Origin: Trissonchulus latispiculum
Taxonomy: Eukaryota > Nematoda > Enoplea > Enoplida > Ironidae
DNA length: 64,000 nt
NCBI GenBank assembly: GCA_030248195.1
Contig: JASAND010020116.1
Span: 1-64,000, forward strand
Direction of reading: 5' to 3'
Shown here: piece by piece, positions 49,805-59,489 of the stretch
Layout of the letters: the number at the start of each line of letters is the position of its first letter
How positions within the stretch are numbered: position 1 is the stretch's first letter
The notes under the pieces: model-generated
What the model saw: only the letters and a program-made list of their open reading frames with translations
Told to the model about the DNA's origin: nothing
Databases searched by the model: none
Made by a program: the position numbers and the translations under genes

Positions 49805-50164
49805 ATGATAAAATGTGACGACTGTGGAATGATATACTTCAGAGAAACTAAAAGAATGCTTAAAGAAAGAATACGTGAACATTTATATGCCATAAGAACT
49901 CAGTCAAAATCAGGATGCTCTGAATTAATAGAACATTTTAATACTGGATTATATATATATGTAAGAATCGTAAAAATTTTGGAAACTATTGATTATTTTT
50001 CAGATGAAAACTTAACTAAAAAGTTGAGATTAGAAAGGGAAAGCTATTGGATTAGTCAACTACGTACAAAATTTCCTTATGGCTTAAATTACATTTTAAA
50101 AGGCTTGCATAGCGAAAAAGCCATTTTTTGGAATTTTATCTCTGCAACAAGTCAACATATATAA
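49805..50164 (+). CDS. GIY-YIG endonuclease-like domain of the Penelope-like element
   Basis: Open stretch with IYF.ETKRMLKERIREHLYA (in the family YVGETKRSLKERxxEH), LIEHFN and LRLERESYWISQLRTKFPYG. The usual GIY tyrosine/glycine pair reads MIYFRE, with Arg where the family has Gly, so nuclease activity is doubtful. Transposon gene. Confidence 0.65.
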   Translation: MIKCDDCGMIYFRETKRMLKERIREHLYAIRTQSKSGCSELIEHFNTGLYIYVRIVKILETIDYFSDENLTKKLRLERESYWISQLRTKFPYGLNYILKGLHSEKAIFWNFISATSQHI

Positions 50165-50299
50165 TGTAAAAATTAGAGGAAGGAAAATACGTAGAAGTTT
50201 GCGTCATAAATGGAACGTTGAAGAAATTAGTTATTAGAAAACGATCCTTTAGTTTTCAGAAAATCAATATGTGCATATGTTTTTACAAAATCAAAACAA

Positions 50300-51016
50300 A
50301 TGCTTAAATTATTTTTTACAAAACTTATGGAAACTAAACCTAATTATTTTATTGAACTAATGAGAGATCTGGTTTTTGCAAAACTTCAAGAAGGAAGAAC
50401 TGTTGTTACTAAAAAAAGAATGGCCAAACAAACTATAGTTGTACCTTTTTCTAATAAATTAATGGATTTTTTGAATTTAAACAAAGTTTTTAAATCTGCA
50501 AGTGATCTATGGATTTCAACTACTGAATACGGGAGTCTGTATGCTAACCCTATGGTACTTTATTCATATAACCCACCCATTTCTAGTTTCATTTTTAACT
50601 ATAGACAGGTGGTGGCGAATATTGATGTTAACGACTTTTTGTCAAATCCAACAAACTGTGAATGTGCTAATTCAACTTTCTGTGATCCTTACCATGGTCA
50701 TATTATTACAGGAAATCTCGAAATTATTAGCAATATAGAATTAAAAAACTTGTTTAAAAAAGGTCCGAAATATCGTCTTGAAAAAATGCTAAATGTTAAT
50801 GACTGTTATTTCGATTTATCTAATTCATTAAGCAAGTATATAGGAATGTATTGCGAGAAATATAAAATTAATAAAGAAGAATTAAACCCATGGAAATATT
50901 CAGTGCTGGATTCGTGTAAAGCTATACTGAACAACAAATTTTCAAAATTAAGAAACAGAAAGCCTTCGTGTCCTAAAATTTGTAATGAAAGATTATCTAA
51001 TAATGCTAAAAGCAAT
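50300..51016 (+). CDS. Penelope-like element ORF, region between nuclease and RT
   Basis: A 239-codon open stretch with the family motifs VPFSNKLMDFLNL, PTNCECANSTFC, HGHIITGNLEIISN and FKKGPKYRLEK. It is ended by the TAG of the inserted hAT MITE at 51017; the frame resumes at 51324. Confidence 0.6.
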
Positions 51017-51315
51017 TAGAGATGCACCGGGGCCGCCACTACGGGGGGGGGGTGTGGGGGGGGGGGGGGGAGGGGGAAATTGGGTGTCCAAATCGAAAAT
51101 TTTTAAAAATTTTCTTGAAAATTCCAATTTTGCAATACTTTCTGTATTACAAACGTTACTATCGTTGTTTTTATTCAAATCGGTAGGAAAATAAAAGATT
51201 TGCAACACTTCTTGGCTTTCGAAATTTCAAAATTTTGGTCAAAAAATGTCAAAAATTTCCAAAATTTTGCTAATTTTTGGCCCCGGGGCCGGGGCCAGGC
51301 CCCGGTACATCCCTA
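51017..51315. mobile_element. hAT-type MITE, 299 bp, 8-bp TSD AAAGCAAT, inside the Penelope-like ORF
   Basis: AAAGCAAT at 51009-51016 and 51316-51323. Inverted ends TAGAGATGCACCGGGGCC and (inverted) TAGGGATGTACCGGGGCC. Same family as 46357-46711 but with a G-run expansion at 51044-51074. Confidence 0.93.
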
Positions 51316-51723
51316 AAAGCAATCTAAAAATTTTGCAACAAAAATATGTAATTACGGTAATAGATGAAAGCGGCACAAAATTTTAGCTTTATATATATGT
51401 AAAAAGTTTTATATCCAACAAATGTTGAAGGAAATTGGATATATACTAGCCCAAAACCTCATTATGAGTTAAGCTGCCTTACTGTGGAAAACATAAAACA
51501 TGAATTAAAGCATGAATATGGTTTCAACGATAATCAACTAGTGGGTAGTATGCCTTTTCCCAGCATGCTTCCAAAATTTCATAAAAATCCGGTTAAATTT
51601 AGAATTATAATTGCTAGTAGTAAATCATTTTTGAAAAATATATCCGCTATAGTTCACGTTGCCTTAAATTGCTTTATTAAAAATTTATAACTATTGTAAA
51701 GTTATGGAACGAAATGGCAGGTA

Positions 51724-52516
51724 TCAGTAGCGTAGGTACAAAAAATTTTCAGGGGGGGCGGTTTTGACCGAGGACTTTTGAAGGGGGGGGGGGTAAAATT
51801 TTCTATTTTTGCGTAACGATTACATGCACACTGTGTATATGTATTATATATACTGCAATTTGTCCTATTAATTCAAGTCTTCTATGGTTCGTGTTTCGAC
51901 TTGTTACAATTGAAAGCGATACCCTAAGTCCCAAATGGGGGGTCTGGGGGGCCGGGCCCCCCCAGAAGTTGAGAAAATCTTTGAATTTCGCTATAAAACG
52001 CTATTGAAACATTTAATTCTTTATAAATGATTTATCAATTGACTAACAACATTTTGTACTTTTATTTGCTATTTTCTACGTTTACTGTCTTGCCCGAAAA
52101 CTGAAACCATTAGGAATAGGATGCTCCCATTACGTAAGAACTGCGTATTCTGATGATATCAACCAATTATGCCAAGGCTGATGATGTTGGGAATAACGCT
52201 GATAACAGCAAAACTGCAAAGCAACTTATATATACAAACATTTGTTAGCATGCTTAATGAAAAATAATAATTTTGATAATCTAAATAGCCAAAATTCGCG
52301 CCGGAGGCGCGAAAATTTTTTAATGGTGTAGAAAATGCATCAATGTTGAGCTAATTTGAAGCATTAATGTATAATTTCTGTATGCTTCTAATAAAATTGA
52401 ACGCCCGCGCTCTGCGCGGGCGTAAAATTTTTTGCCCAATTTTTCAGGGGGGCCAAAGCCGTTATTTCGGGGAGGGCGGCCGCCCCCCCCCCCGCCCCCC
52501 CCGTATCTACGCTAGT
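51724..52516. mobile_element. TIR element AGTAGCGTAGGTAC, G/C-run ends
   Basis: Left CAGTAGCGTAGGTACAAAA and right (inverted) CACTAGCGTAGATACGGGG. G runs lie near both ends; the middle is AT-rich with CGCGCCGGAGGCGCG (52300) and CGCCCGCGCTCTGCGCGGGCG hairpin words (52402). A related end pair (GCGTAGCCAG) is at 58688 and 59042. Confidence 0.6.
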
Positions 52517-52529
52517 GGTAGGGTATATA

Positions 52530-52865
52530 TATATACATAACGGCGTATACATAATGACTGGTATACATAATGAAAAGTATACACAATGATCGGACACCGA
52601 GCTCGGCTTGGGGCAGAGTATGTAGTTGAGGTCGGGTAGGGGGGAGGGCCTCTCCGTGGGGGGCATAGGTGTACCAGGCTACTGTTTGCCCCCTGTGAGA
52701 CCTCCCCACGGAGAGGCCAGACCCCCCCTAACCGACCTCAGCTATTCCCCCCAAGCCGAGCTCAAACCCCCCTCTCCCCCGAAAATTGGGTTCAAACCAA
52801 GTAACAAAATGCAAAATTTTGAAAAACATTTTTGCAACTTCTGAAAATTTTTGAAAAAATCGAAA
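52530..52865. repeat. Right arm of the large inverted repeat (pairs with 48630-49330)
   Basis: It contains GACACCGAGCTCGGCTTGGGG, a central CATAGGTGTACCAGGCTAC, and the inverse copy CCAAGCCGAGCTC at 52752. It pairs with the left arm across 3.2 kb that includes the Penelope-like element. Confidence 0.75.
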
Positions 52866-53279
52866 AAGTGGTTATACATCAGATATAAACAGCTAAAGAC
52901 GGTTATTTATAGCAATTAAAACGTAATATACGCAATTATAAACCACAATCTGGGCTAGTTTAGGCATATTTTAGCACAAATTTGTCAGTTTCAAGCCCTA
53001 TTTTCGCATACGAAAACTATTGACAGAAGCTTTTGAATACGTTTAATGTTGTGTACATCGAAAAAGGAGCATTTTTAGCTAAAAACTTGGGTATGGTTTA
53101 GGGGGGGTCCTCCCCCCCAAATTTCGAATTTTGGTCTGGTCCCCAAGCCAAATTTGGACCTTCTACTCCCCCCACCCAGCGTCAATCTCAACTAAACCTG
53201 TACTTTTATTGTTTAATATTCTTTTCTTCATATCCATCCTTTTTACATTTCATATATTGTATATATATACATATATATG

Positions 53280-53313
<34 letters not shown>

Positions 53314-53379
53314 GTTGCTCCTATCTTATCTGTCTTTGTCTCCTATCTTATCTTATAATCATAGTATGCATATGTTGTG
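52866..53379. other. AT-rich DNA with (TA)n
   Basis: C-runs at 53100-53120; a TATATA microsatellite at 53253-53313. No gene. Confidence 0.6.
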
Positions 53380-55102
53380 TATCATAGGGGTCGCGGCAGC
53401 GACCCCTATAATATGTGTGAAAAGTGGCTGGAGACAGTGTAAAATAAGCTGCGCAGAAGCTGCGCAAAATCCTGCGCAGATCCTGCGCAGATTTCATGCG
53501 CAAATTGTAGAGCACATCGAGTTTAGTATGTCTGTGAAGTTTCAGCCCCGTATCACTTACCGTTAAAAAGTTGCGCCCCGGACCGGTTATGGCGGCGATG
53601 TTTTTTTTTTTTCCGGTTTCTCCTATTTGATGGTTGTATTGTACATAATGTTCGCCGCTTTCACGTGATCTGCAGCGGTGGGCCAACCTAAAGGGCTATG
53701 GGGTCTAGTAGTACCCTCTAAAGAATTTAAGAATCACAACTTTTTTTGCGCCGCAGCTGCGCCACAGCGCCGCAGTGGCGCCGCAAAAGTCGGCTCATAG
53801 CGAAAAGTGACCATTTTTGTGGTCGTCGCTCAGGTCGAGCATTACGAGCTGGAGCTGATTTCTTTTTATATTCAGAAATTACATATATTGAACTAACTAA
53901 CGGTCCAGGTTGCGTTTCTCTATCACTTCCCTAGCGACCACAGTGGCCCGTCAAAAATGGCGAAAATTCGAAAAATGAAAAATCGAAATTTCTCGCTATC
54001 TATTTAACTTTGAAAGCTCAAATCTTCCATACAATGGTTTTCTGGCACGGAGAATCGATTCCCGCAGTCAGTTTTGCCGTCAGACCCACCCATCTTGCTG
54101 GACTGGTTCCATTTTGCCGTCAGGAGGGTCAAGTCGGAAACCGCTTCCTGGAGGTCCATAGTAGGTTTTACCTGGCCTCTCAAAACTTTGTCTATGGGTG
54201 TTTTCTGGTGCGCCCAGCTCATTCCCGGTGTCCTTTTTGCCGTAGGACTCATCCATCTTGCTGTGCTGCTTCCACTTTGCCGTCTGGAGGGTCATGTCGG
54301 CAACCGCTTCCTGGAGGTCCATACTAGGCTCTACTTGGCGTCTCAAAACTTTGTCCATAGGGGTTTTCTGGTGCGCCCAGCTCATTCCCGGTATCCGTTT
54401 TGCCGTCCGACGCACCTATTTTGCTGGGCTGGTTCCACTTTGCCGTCGGGAGGGTCAAGTCGGAAACCGCTTCCTGGAGGTCCATAGTAGGCTTTACCTG
54501 GCCTCCGAAAACTTTGTCTATAGGGGTTTTCTGGTGCGCCCAGCTCATTCCCGGTATCCGTTTTGCCGTCCGACGTACCTATTTTGCTGTGCTAGTTCCA
54601 CTTTGCCGTCGGGAGGGTCAGTCGGGTGTAGGGGGTCAAGTGGTCGAAATTAAAATTTTTCAAAAGTGGTCAAATTTGGTTTCAAACGAAAGCTCTAAGT
54701 GAGCTGAGCAACTTTTGTCATAGAACTGCGTACCCAAAGTGGCTGTAGAGTGCTGTGGTGGGGTGGGGTGGGGACTTAGGCTATTTTGGGTCAAAAATAA
54801 AATTTTTCAAAAGTGGTCAAATTTGGTATCAAATGAAAGCTCTAAGTGAGCTGAGCAACTTTTGTCATAGAACTGCGTACCCAAAGTGGCTGTAGAGTGC
54901 TGTGGTGGGGTGGGGTGGGGACTTAGGCTATTTTGGGTCAAAAATAAAATTTTTCAAAAGTGGTCAAATTTGGTATCAAATGAAAGCCCTAAGTGAACTG
55001 AGCAACTTTTGACATGGAACCATCCACCAATATTTGCTGTGCCAAATAACGTCACGTGCCTATGAAACTTTTGTCTTTACTTCTTCAATCGGAATTTAAG
55101 GA
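53380..55102 (-). mobile_element. Hairpin/VNTR element, copy 2 (right end cut by copy 3)
   Basis: Starts TATCATAGGGGTCGCGGCAG with the same 11-bp stem as copy 1; >95% similar by eye over the first 680 bp. It has about 3.5 units of the ~165-bp repeat (CAGCTCATTCCCGG at 54220, 54380, 54540) and three units of the ~146-bp repeat. It ends GGAATTTAAGGATA at 55102, where copy 3 begins, so the ACTTGT end is missing. Confidence 0.85.
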
Positions 55103-56694
55103 TATCATAGGGGTCGCGGCAGCGACCCCTATAATATATATGTGTCAAAAGTCCCTGGAGACACCGTAAAATAAGCTGCGCAGAGGCTGCGCAAAATCCT
55201 GCGCAGATCCTGCGCAGATTTCATGCGCAAATTGTAGAGCACATCGAGTTTAGTATGTGTGCGAAGTTTCAGCCCCGTATCACTTTCCGTTAAAAAGTTG
55301 TGCCCCGGACCGGTTATGGCGGCGATGTTTTTTTTCCGGTTTCTCCTATTTAATGGTCGTATTGTCCTGACTTTCCGCCTCTTTCACATAATCTGCAGCG
55401 GAGGCCGGACCTAAAGGGGTATAGGGTCTGGTAGTACCCCATGCGCCATTTAAGAATAGCTACTTTTTTTGCGCCGCAGGTGCGCCACAGCGCCGCAGCG
55501 GCGCCGCAAAGTCGGCTCAGAGCGAAAAGTGACCATTTTTGTGGTCGCTGCGCAGCTCGAACGTTAGGAGCTGTAGCCGATTTCTTTTATATTCAGAAAC
55601 TACATATATTGAACTAACTAAATAGCTAAGTCTCGTTTCTCTATCACTTCCCATGCGACCACAGTGGCCGGTCAAAAATGGTGAAAATTCGAAAAATGAA
55701 AAATCGAAATTTCTCGCTGTGTATTCAACTTAGAAAGCTCAATTCTTTCATACAAAGGTTTTCTGGCACGGCGAATTGATTCCCGTAAGCAGTTTTGCCG
55801 TCGGACCCACCCATATTGCTGGGCTGGTTCCACTTTGCTGTCGGGAGGGTCAAGTCGGTACCGACTTCCAAGAACACCATATAGGACTGTGCATAGCCTC
55901 TCAAAACTTTGTCCATAGGGGTTTTCTGGTGCGCCCAGCTCATTTCCGGAGTCCGTTTTGCCGTCCGACCCACCCATTTTGCTGGACTGGCTCCACTTTA
56001 CCGTTTGAAGGGTAAATCGGGTAGGGGGTCAAGTGGTCAAAAATAAGATTTTTCAAAAGTGGTCAAATTTGGTACCAAATGAAAGCGCTAAGTGAGCTGA
56101 ACAACTTTTGTCATAGAATTGCATGCTCAAAGTGGCTGTAGAGTGCTGTGGTAGGGTGGGGGTGGGGACTTAGGCGATTTTGGGTCAAAACTAAAATTTT
56201 TCAAAAGTGGTCAAATTTGGTACCAAATGAAAGCCCGCATCAAACTGCGCAACTTTTGTCATAGAAGTGCGTACCTAAAGTGGCTGTAGAGGGCTGTGGT
56301 GGGGTGGGGTGGGGACTTAGGCGATTTTGGGTCAAAAATTAAAATTTTCAAAAGTGGTCAAATTTGGTACCAAATGAAAGCCCGCATCGAACTGAGCAAC
56401 TTTTGTCATAGAAGTGCGTACCTAAAGTGGCTGTAGAGGGCTGTGGTGGGGTGGGGTGGGGACTTAGGCGATTTTGGGTCAAAAATTAAAATTTTCAAAA
56501 GTAGTCAAATTTGGTACCAAATGAAAGCCCGCATCGAACTGAGCAACTTTTGTCATAGAACCACCCACCCAAACTTGCTGTGTCGGATTTATATACTTTC
56601 TTTCTCAACCGGATTAAACGACAGACATAGACATAGACATAGACGACCAACACACATATTATCCCCTTTTGTGCGGAGCATTTTTGTTACTTGT
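55103..56694 (-). mobile_element. Hairpin/VNTR element, copy 3, ends 62 bp before the KCTD start codon
   Basis: Starts TATCATAGGGGTCGCGGCAG at 55103 directly inside copy 2 and ends GCGGAGCATTTTTGTTACTTGT at 56694. It has one ~165-bp unit and four ~146-bp units (56061, 56211, 56360, 56507). More diverged from copies 1 and 2 than they are from each other. Confidence 0.85.
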
Positions 56695-56756
56695 GTATAT
56701 ACGTATGTAAATTGAGATATTTAGCCTTCATATCTATCTGCTATAAAGACTATTTA

Positions 56757-56933
56757 ATGGAAACCGATGGACGACTAGATTCCTATTGTAATGGGGTCGA
56801 CACTGGGCAAAAGTGGATTCGGCTTAATGTTGGTGGGCGGCTGTTTTTAACAACAAAAACAACGCTGTGTCGTGATTCGGAATCATTCTTTTATCGCCTT
56901 TGTCAAGGCGCAACTGACCTGCCTTCCGATCGC
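56757..56933 (+). CDS. KCTD5: KCTD exon 1: start and first half of BTB domain
   Basis: ATG at 56757, donor gtgcgt at 56934; 59 codons, phase 0. It encodes [20 protein letters not shown] through LPSDR. The open frame continues past the donor only into TA-rich DNA. Confidence 0.92.
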
Positions 56934-59452
56934 GTGCGTTTTTCCACATTACAGTATATAAATGTATATATATAAATTATAATGTAAACTTACTGTAGAA
57001 AATAAAATTATGTAGGGGCGCGATAGCGCCCCTACATAATATGGGTATAAAGGCGTCTGCGCGGCCCCCTGGAGACAGTGTTGGCCTGGTGCCAGCTAAT
57101 TAGAGGTTCGGGAGAGGTAAAAATGTTACCATCGTAAAGTACTCGATTAGTACTACAAGTACCACCATACTTTTGGTTAAAATTCCGAACTTCGAAATTT
57201 TGCACTAGGCGGGAGTTACCGTCCGTTTGTTTTTTTCTCGGTTAATAACGCTTTTCGGAAGTGCTTATGTCAGCGCAGTGTTGGAACGATATGGGCATTT
57301 TGGTCCTATACTACTATTATATATATGTTGGTAGGCAGGGTCCTCCCATGCAACCTTTTTTGGTCATTTTGGCACACTGCCAATTTTGGCTCTGTGCCAG
57401 GGCCCCAAAGTCGGACTTTCGCTATTTTGGCACTTCGGTTGTGATCGACTTTTTTTCACAGGCTAGCAGCTAGATCGGTTTGGTTTATTTTATTTGAATA
57501 TTTCGGACTATGCGCGGAGTGTAACGAGGGGGATTTTGTAATTTCGCTCTGTAGCTTTCAGGAGATGGGCCCAAACTTTGCATTTTTCACCTGTTTTCAC
57601 GAAAAGTTTCTAAGTCCCACTTTTACTACAAATGGCCTAAAAGTCACTAAAAATGGCGTTTTTCGGCCTTGGGGTGGTACGCATCAGGGTATTTTTTACA
57701 GGGGGGCCACCCTCGAAATTGACCTTCCCCCCCGAAAATGCCTTCCCACCCCGAAATCGCCCCCCCCGGGATTTTGGTCTTCCCCCTTAATGAGGTCTAC
57801 ATTTTTTCCAAAAATGGTCTAATTTTCAAAAATTTTCCGGCTTCGCCGGAGATTTTTTCGTAAAAATGGCTATTTTTACCTTACAGGGTTCATGCGACCT
57901 GGAAAAACCTGGAATTTGGGTAAACACCTGGAAAAACCTGGAATTTGCTGATTGATTGCAAAATTTACCAAATTTCTTATACTTCAATTGAAATTGAAAA
58001 AATTGCCCGAATTGTGATTTTGTTTAGCCCGGTTTGTCGGCTATTCTTTTCACCCATGGTTTGTACATTGTTTTCTATTTGGTGTTGTGTGTTTTAAAGC
58101 AATAGGCCTTTCCTTAAACTTTTATTTAAATTTTATTTTCAAACTGAAAATTTTACCCTAAAGGCGGACATTACCAATAATGACGATTAGATTTTCGAAA
58201 ATTGTACTGAAAATTTATCCAGAAGGTCCTGCTTTAAAAAGATTCTTCTATTTTTGTTGGGCTCCTCACTCACCCAAAATTTCCCGTTGGCTGCGCGATT
58301 TTTGCGTACATAGTTTCTACGCATTTAAGCAGTCGAGCCTAAAAATACCCAACCGAATTCCAAGGGTGGTCTAAACTAATTTCTTGTGACAATTTGCTGT
58401 AGTTTGGACGCTGGCTTCTTCTTTAGGGGGGCTGCCTCCTCCGGACCTCCACTTCTTTGATTCTATATTTATTCTTTTGTCTGCAATTGCTTTCTGCCTA
58501 AGCACATGTACGATGTATATGTTTTGTTTTTGTTTCTATTTTGACTTGACATAGCAAACTAAAATGCTAAATCTTCTTAACTGTTCAAGCAAAAGAATTC
58601 AAAAATTTTAAGAGCAAACTTTCCCCAAAATTAAAAATTATCTTCAACTTTTGGGGGACTACGCCACGCCCCGACCCCTGTACAGACGCGTAGCCAGGGG
58701 GGGGATGGGAGGAAGTCCCCCCGAAATTGTGGAGCCCCAGGAATTTTTTCCGTGCCATGTGGTAAACGCCCATTCTTCAAAAAATTTTCGCGTCTTCGGC
58801 GCAAAATAAGTGCATTGTACCATCATAATACGTGTTTCGTAGACCAAAGATGAGTACCAAATACTCTAATTTGACCAGCTTTTACATCGTTTGGGTGCGT
58901 CAACACGTGATAGGGCCTTAAGTATTTTTAATTTCAAAGAATGCTCTGTAATAATTTCACGAATGTCGCAAAATAAAAAATTTCTCGGTTTCTGTGGGGT
59001 TCCGCCCCCCAGGCCCCCCGGACAATTTTTTCGAAATTTTTCTGGCTACGCTAGTGCCCCTGCCTATCTTTTTTGTCTGCTATTCTTAGTTGAACATGTA
59101 GTTTAACATTATAATTCAACGAGCACAGTGCGTAAAATGATGCTAAGACTCAATAGACTTATTTAAAAACTGCTACAAATGCATTAACTCGACGTTAAGT
59201 GCTCTTATTACGTTTATCCCTAGATTGCACCGAATAAGATTAGGATAAGCTGAAAACTATGGTTTCCCATTCAAAAAAATGGACTTAGTCCTCAGCTAAT
59301 CCGTAGTCTTAATTAATCATCAGTCTTAATCTTATTTGGTGCAATCCATGGTATAAAAATTAAAAATATGTATATATAATTACAATAGGTATATATATAT
59401 GTAAATTGTAAAAAACTAAAAATATTAAAACAATTTTACCTTCGTCAGTTAT

Positions 59453-59489
<37 letters not shown>

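Larger units (their letters stand above)
49650..51690 (+). mobile_element. Penelope-like retroelement with GIY-YIG domain upstream of the RT part, decayed
   Basis: 49680-50164: KVCKICTLV, then CSVKNLIYMIKCDDCGMIYF, ETKRMLKERIREHLYAI and LERESYWISQLRTKFPYGLN form a zinc-motif plus GIY-YIG nuclease domain. 50300-51016: HGHIITGNLEIISNIELKNL, FKKGPKYRLEK. 51324-51430: LQQKYVITVIDESG and LYICKKFYIQQMLKEIG with an in-frame stop. 51538-51640: MLPKFHKNPVKFRIIIASSK, an RT finger motif. This order (nuclease, ITGDL region, RT) matches a family of Penelope-type invertebrate RT proteins. The palm with the catalytic YxDD was not found, so the 3' part is lost. It is split by the hAT MITE 51017-51315. Confidence 0.75.

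Noticed and set aside
56691..56756. Upstream in-frame ATG for the KCTD gene at 56691
   Set aside because: It overlaps the end of a transposon and would add a hydrophobic leader not found in the family; ATG at 56757 is preferred.
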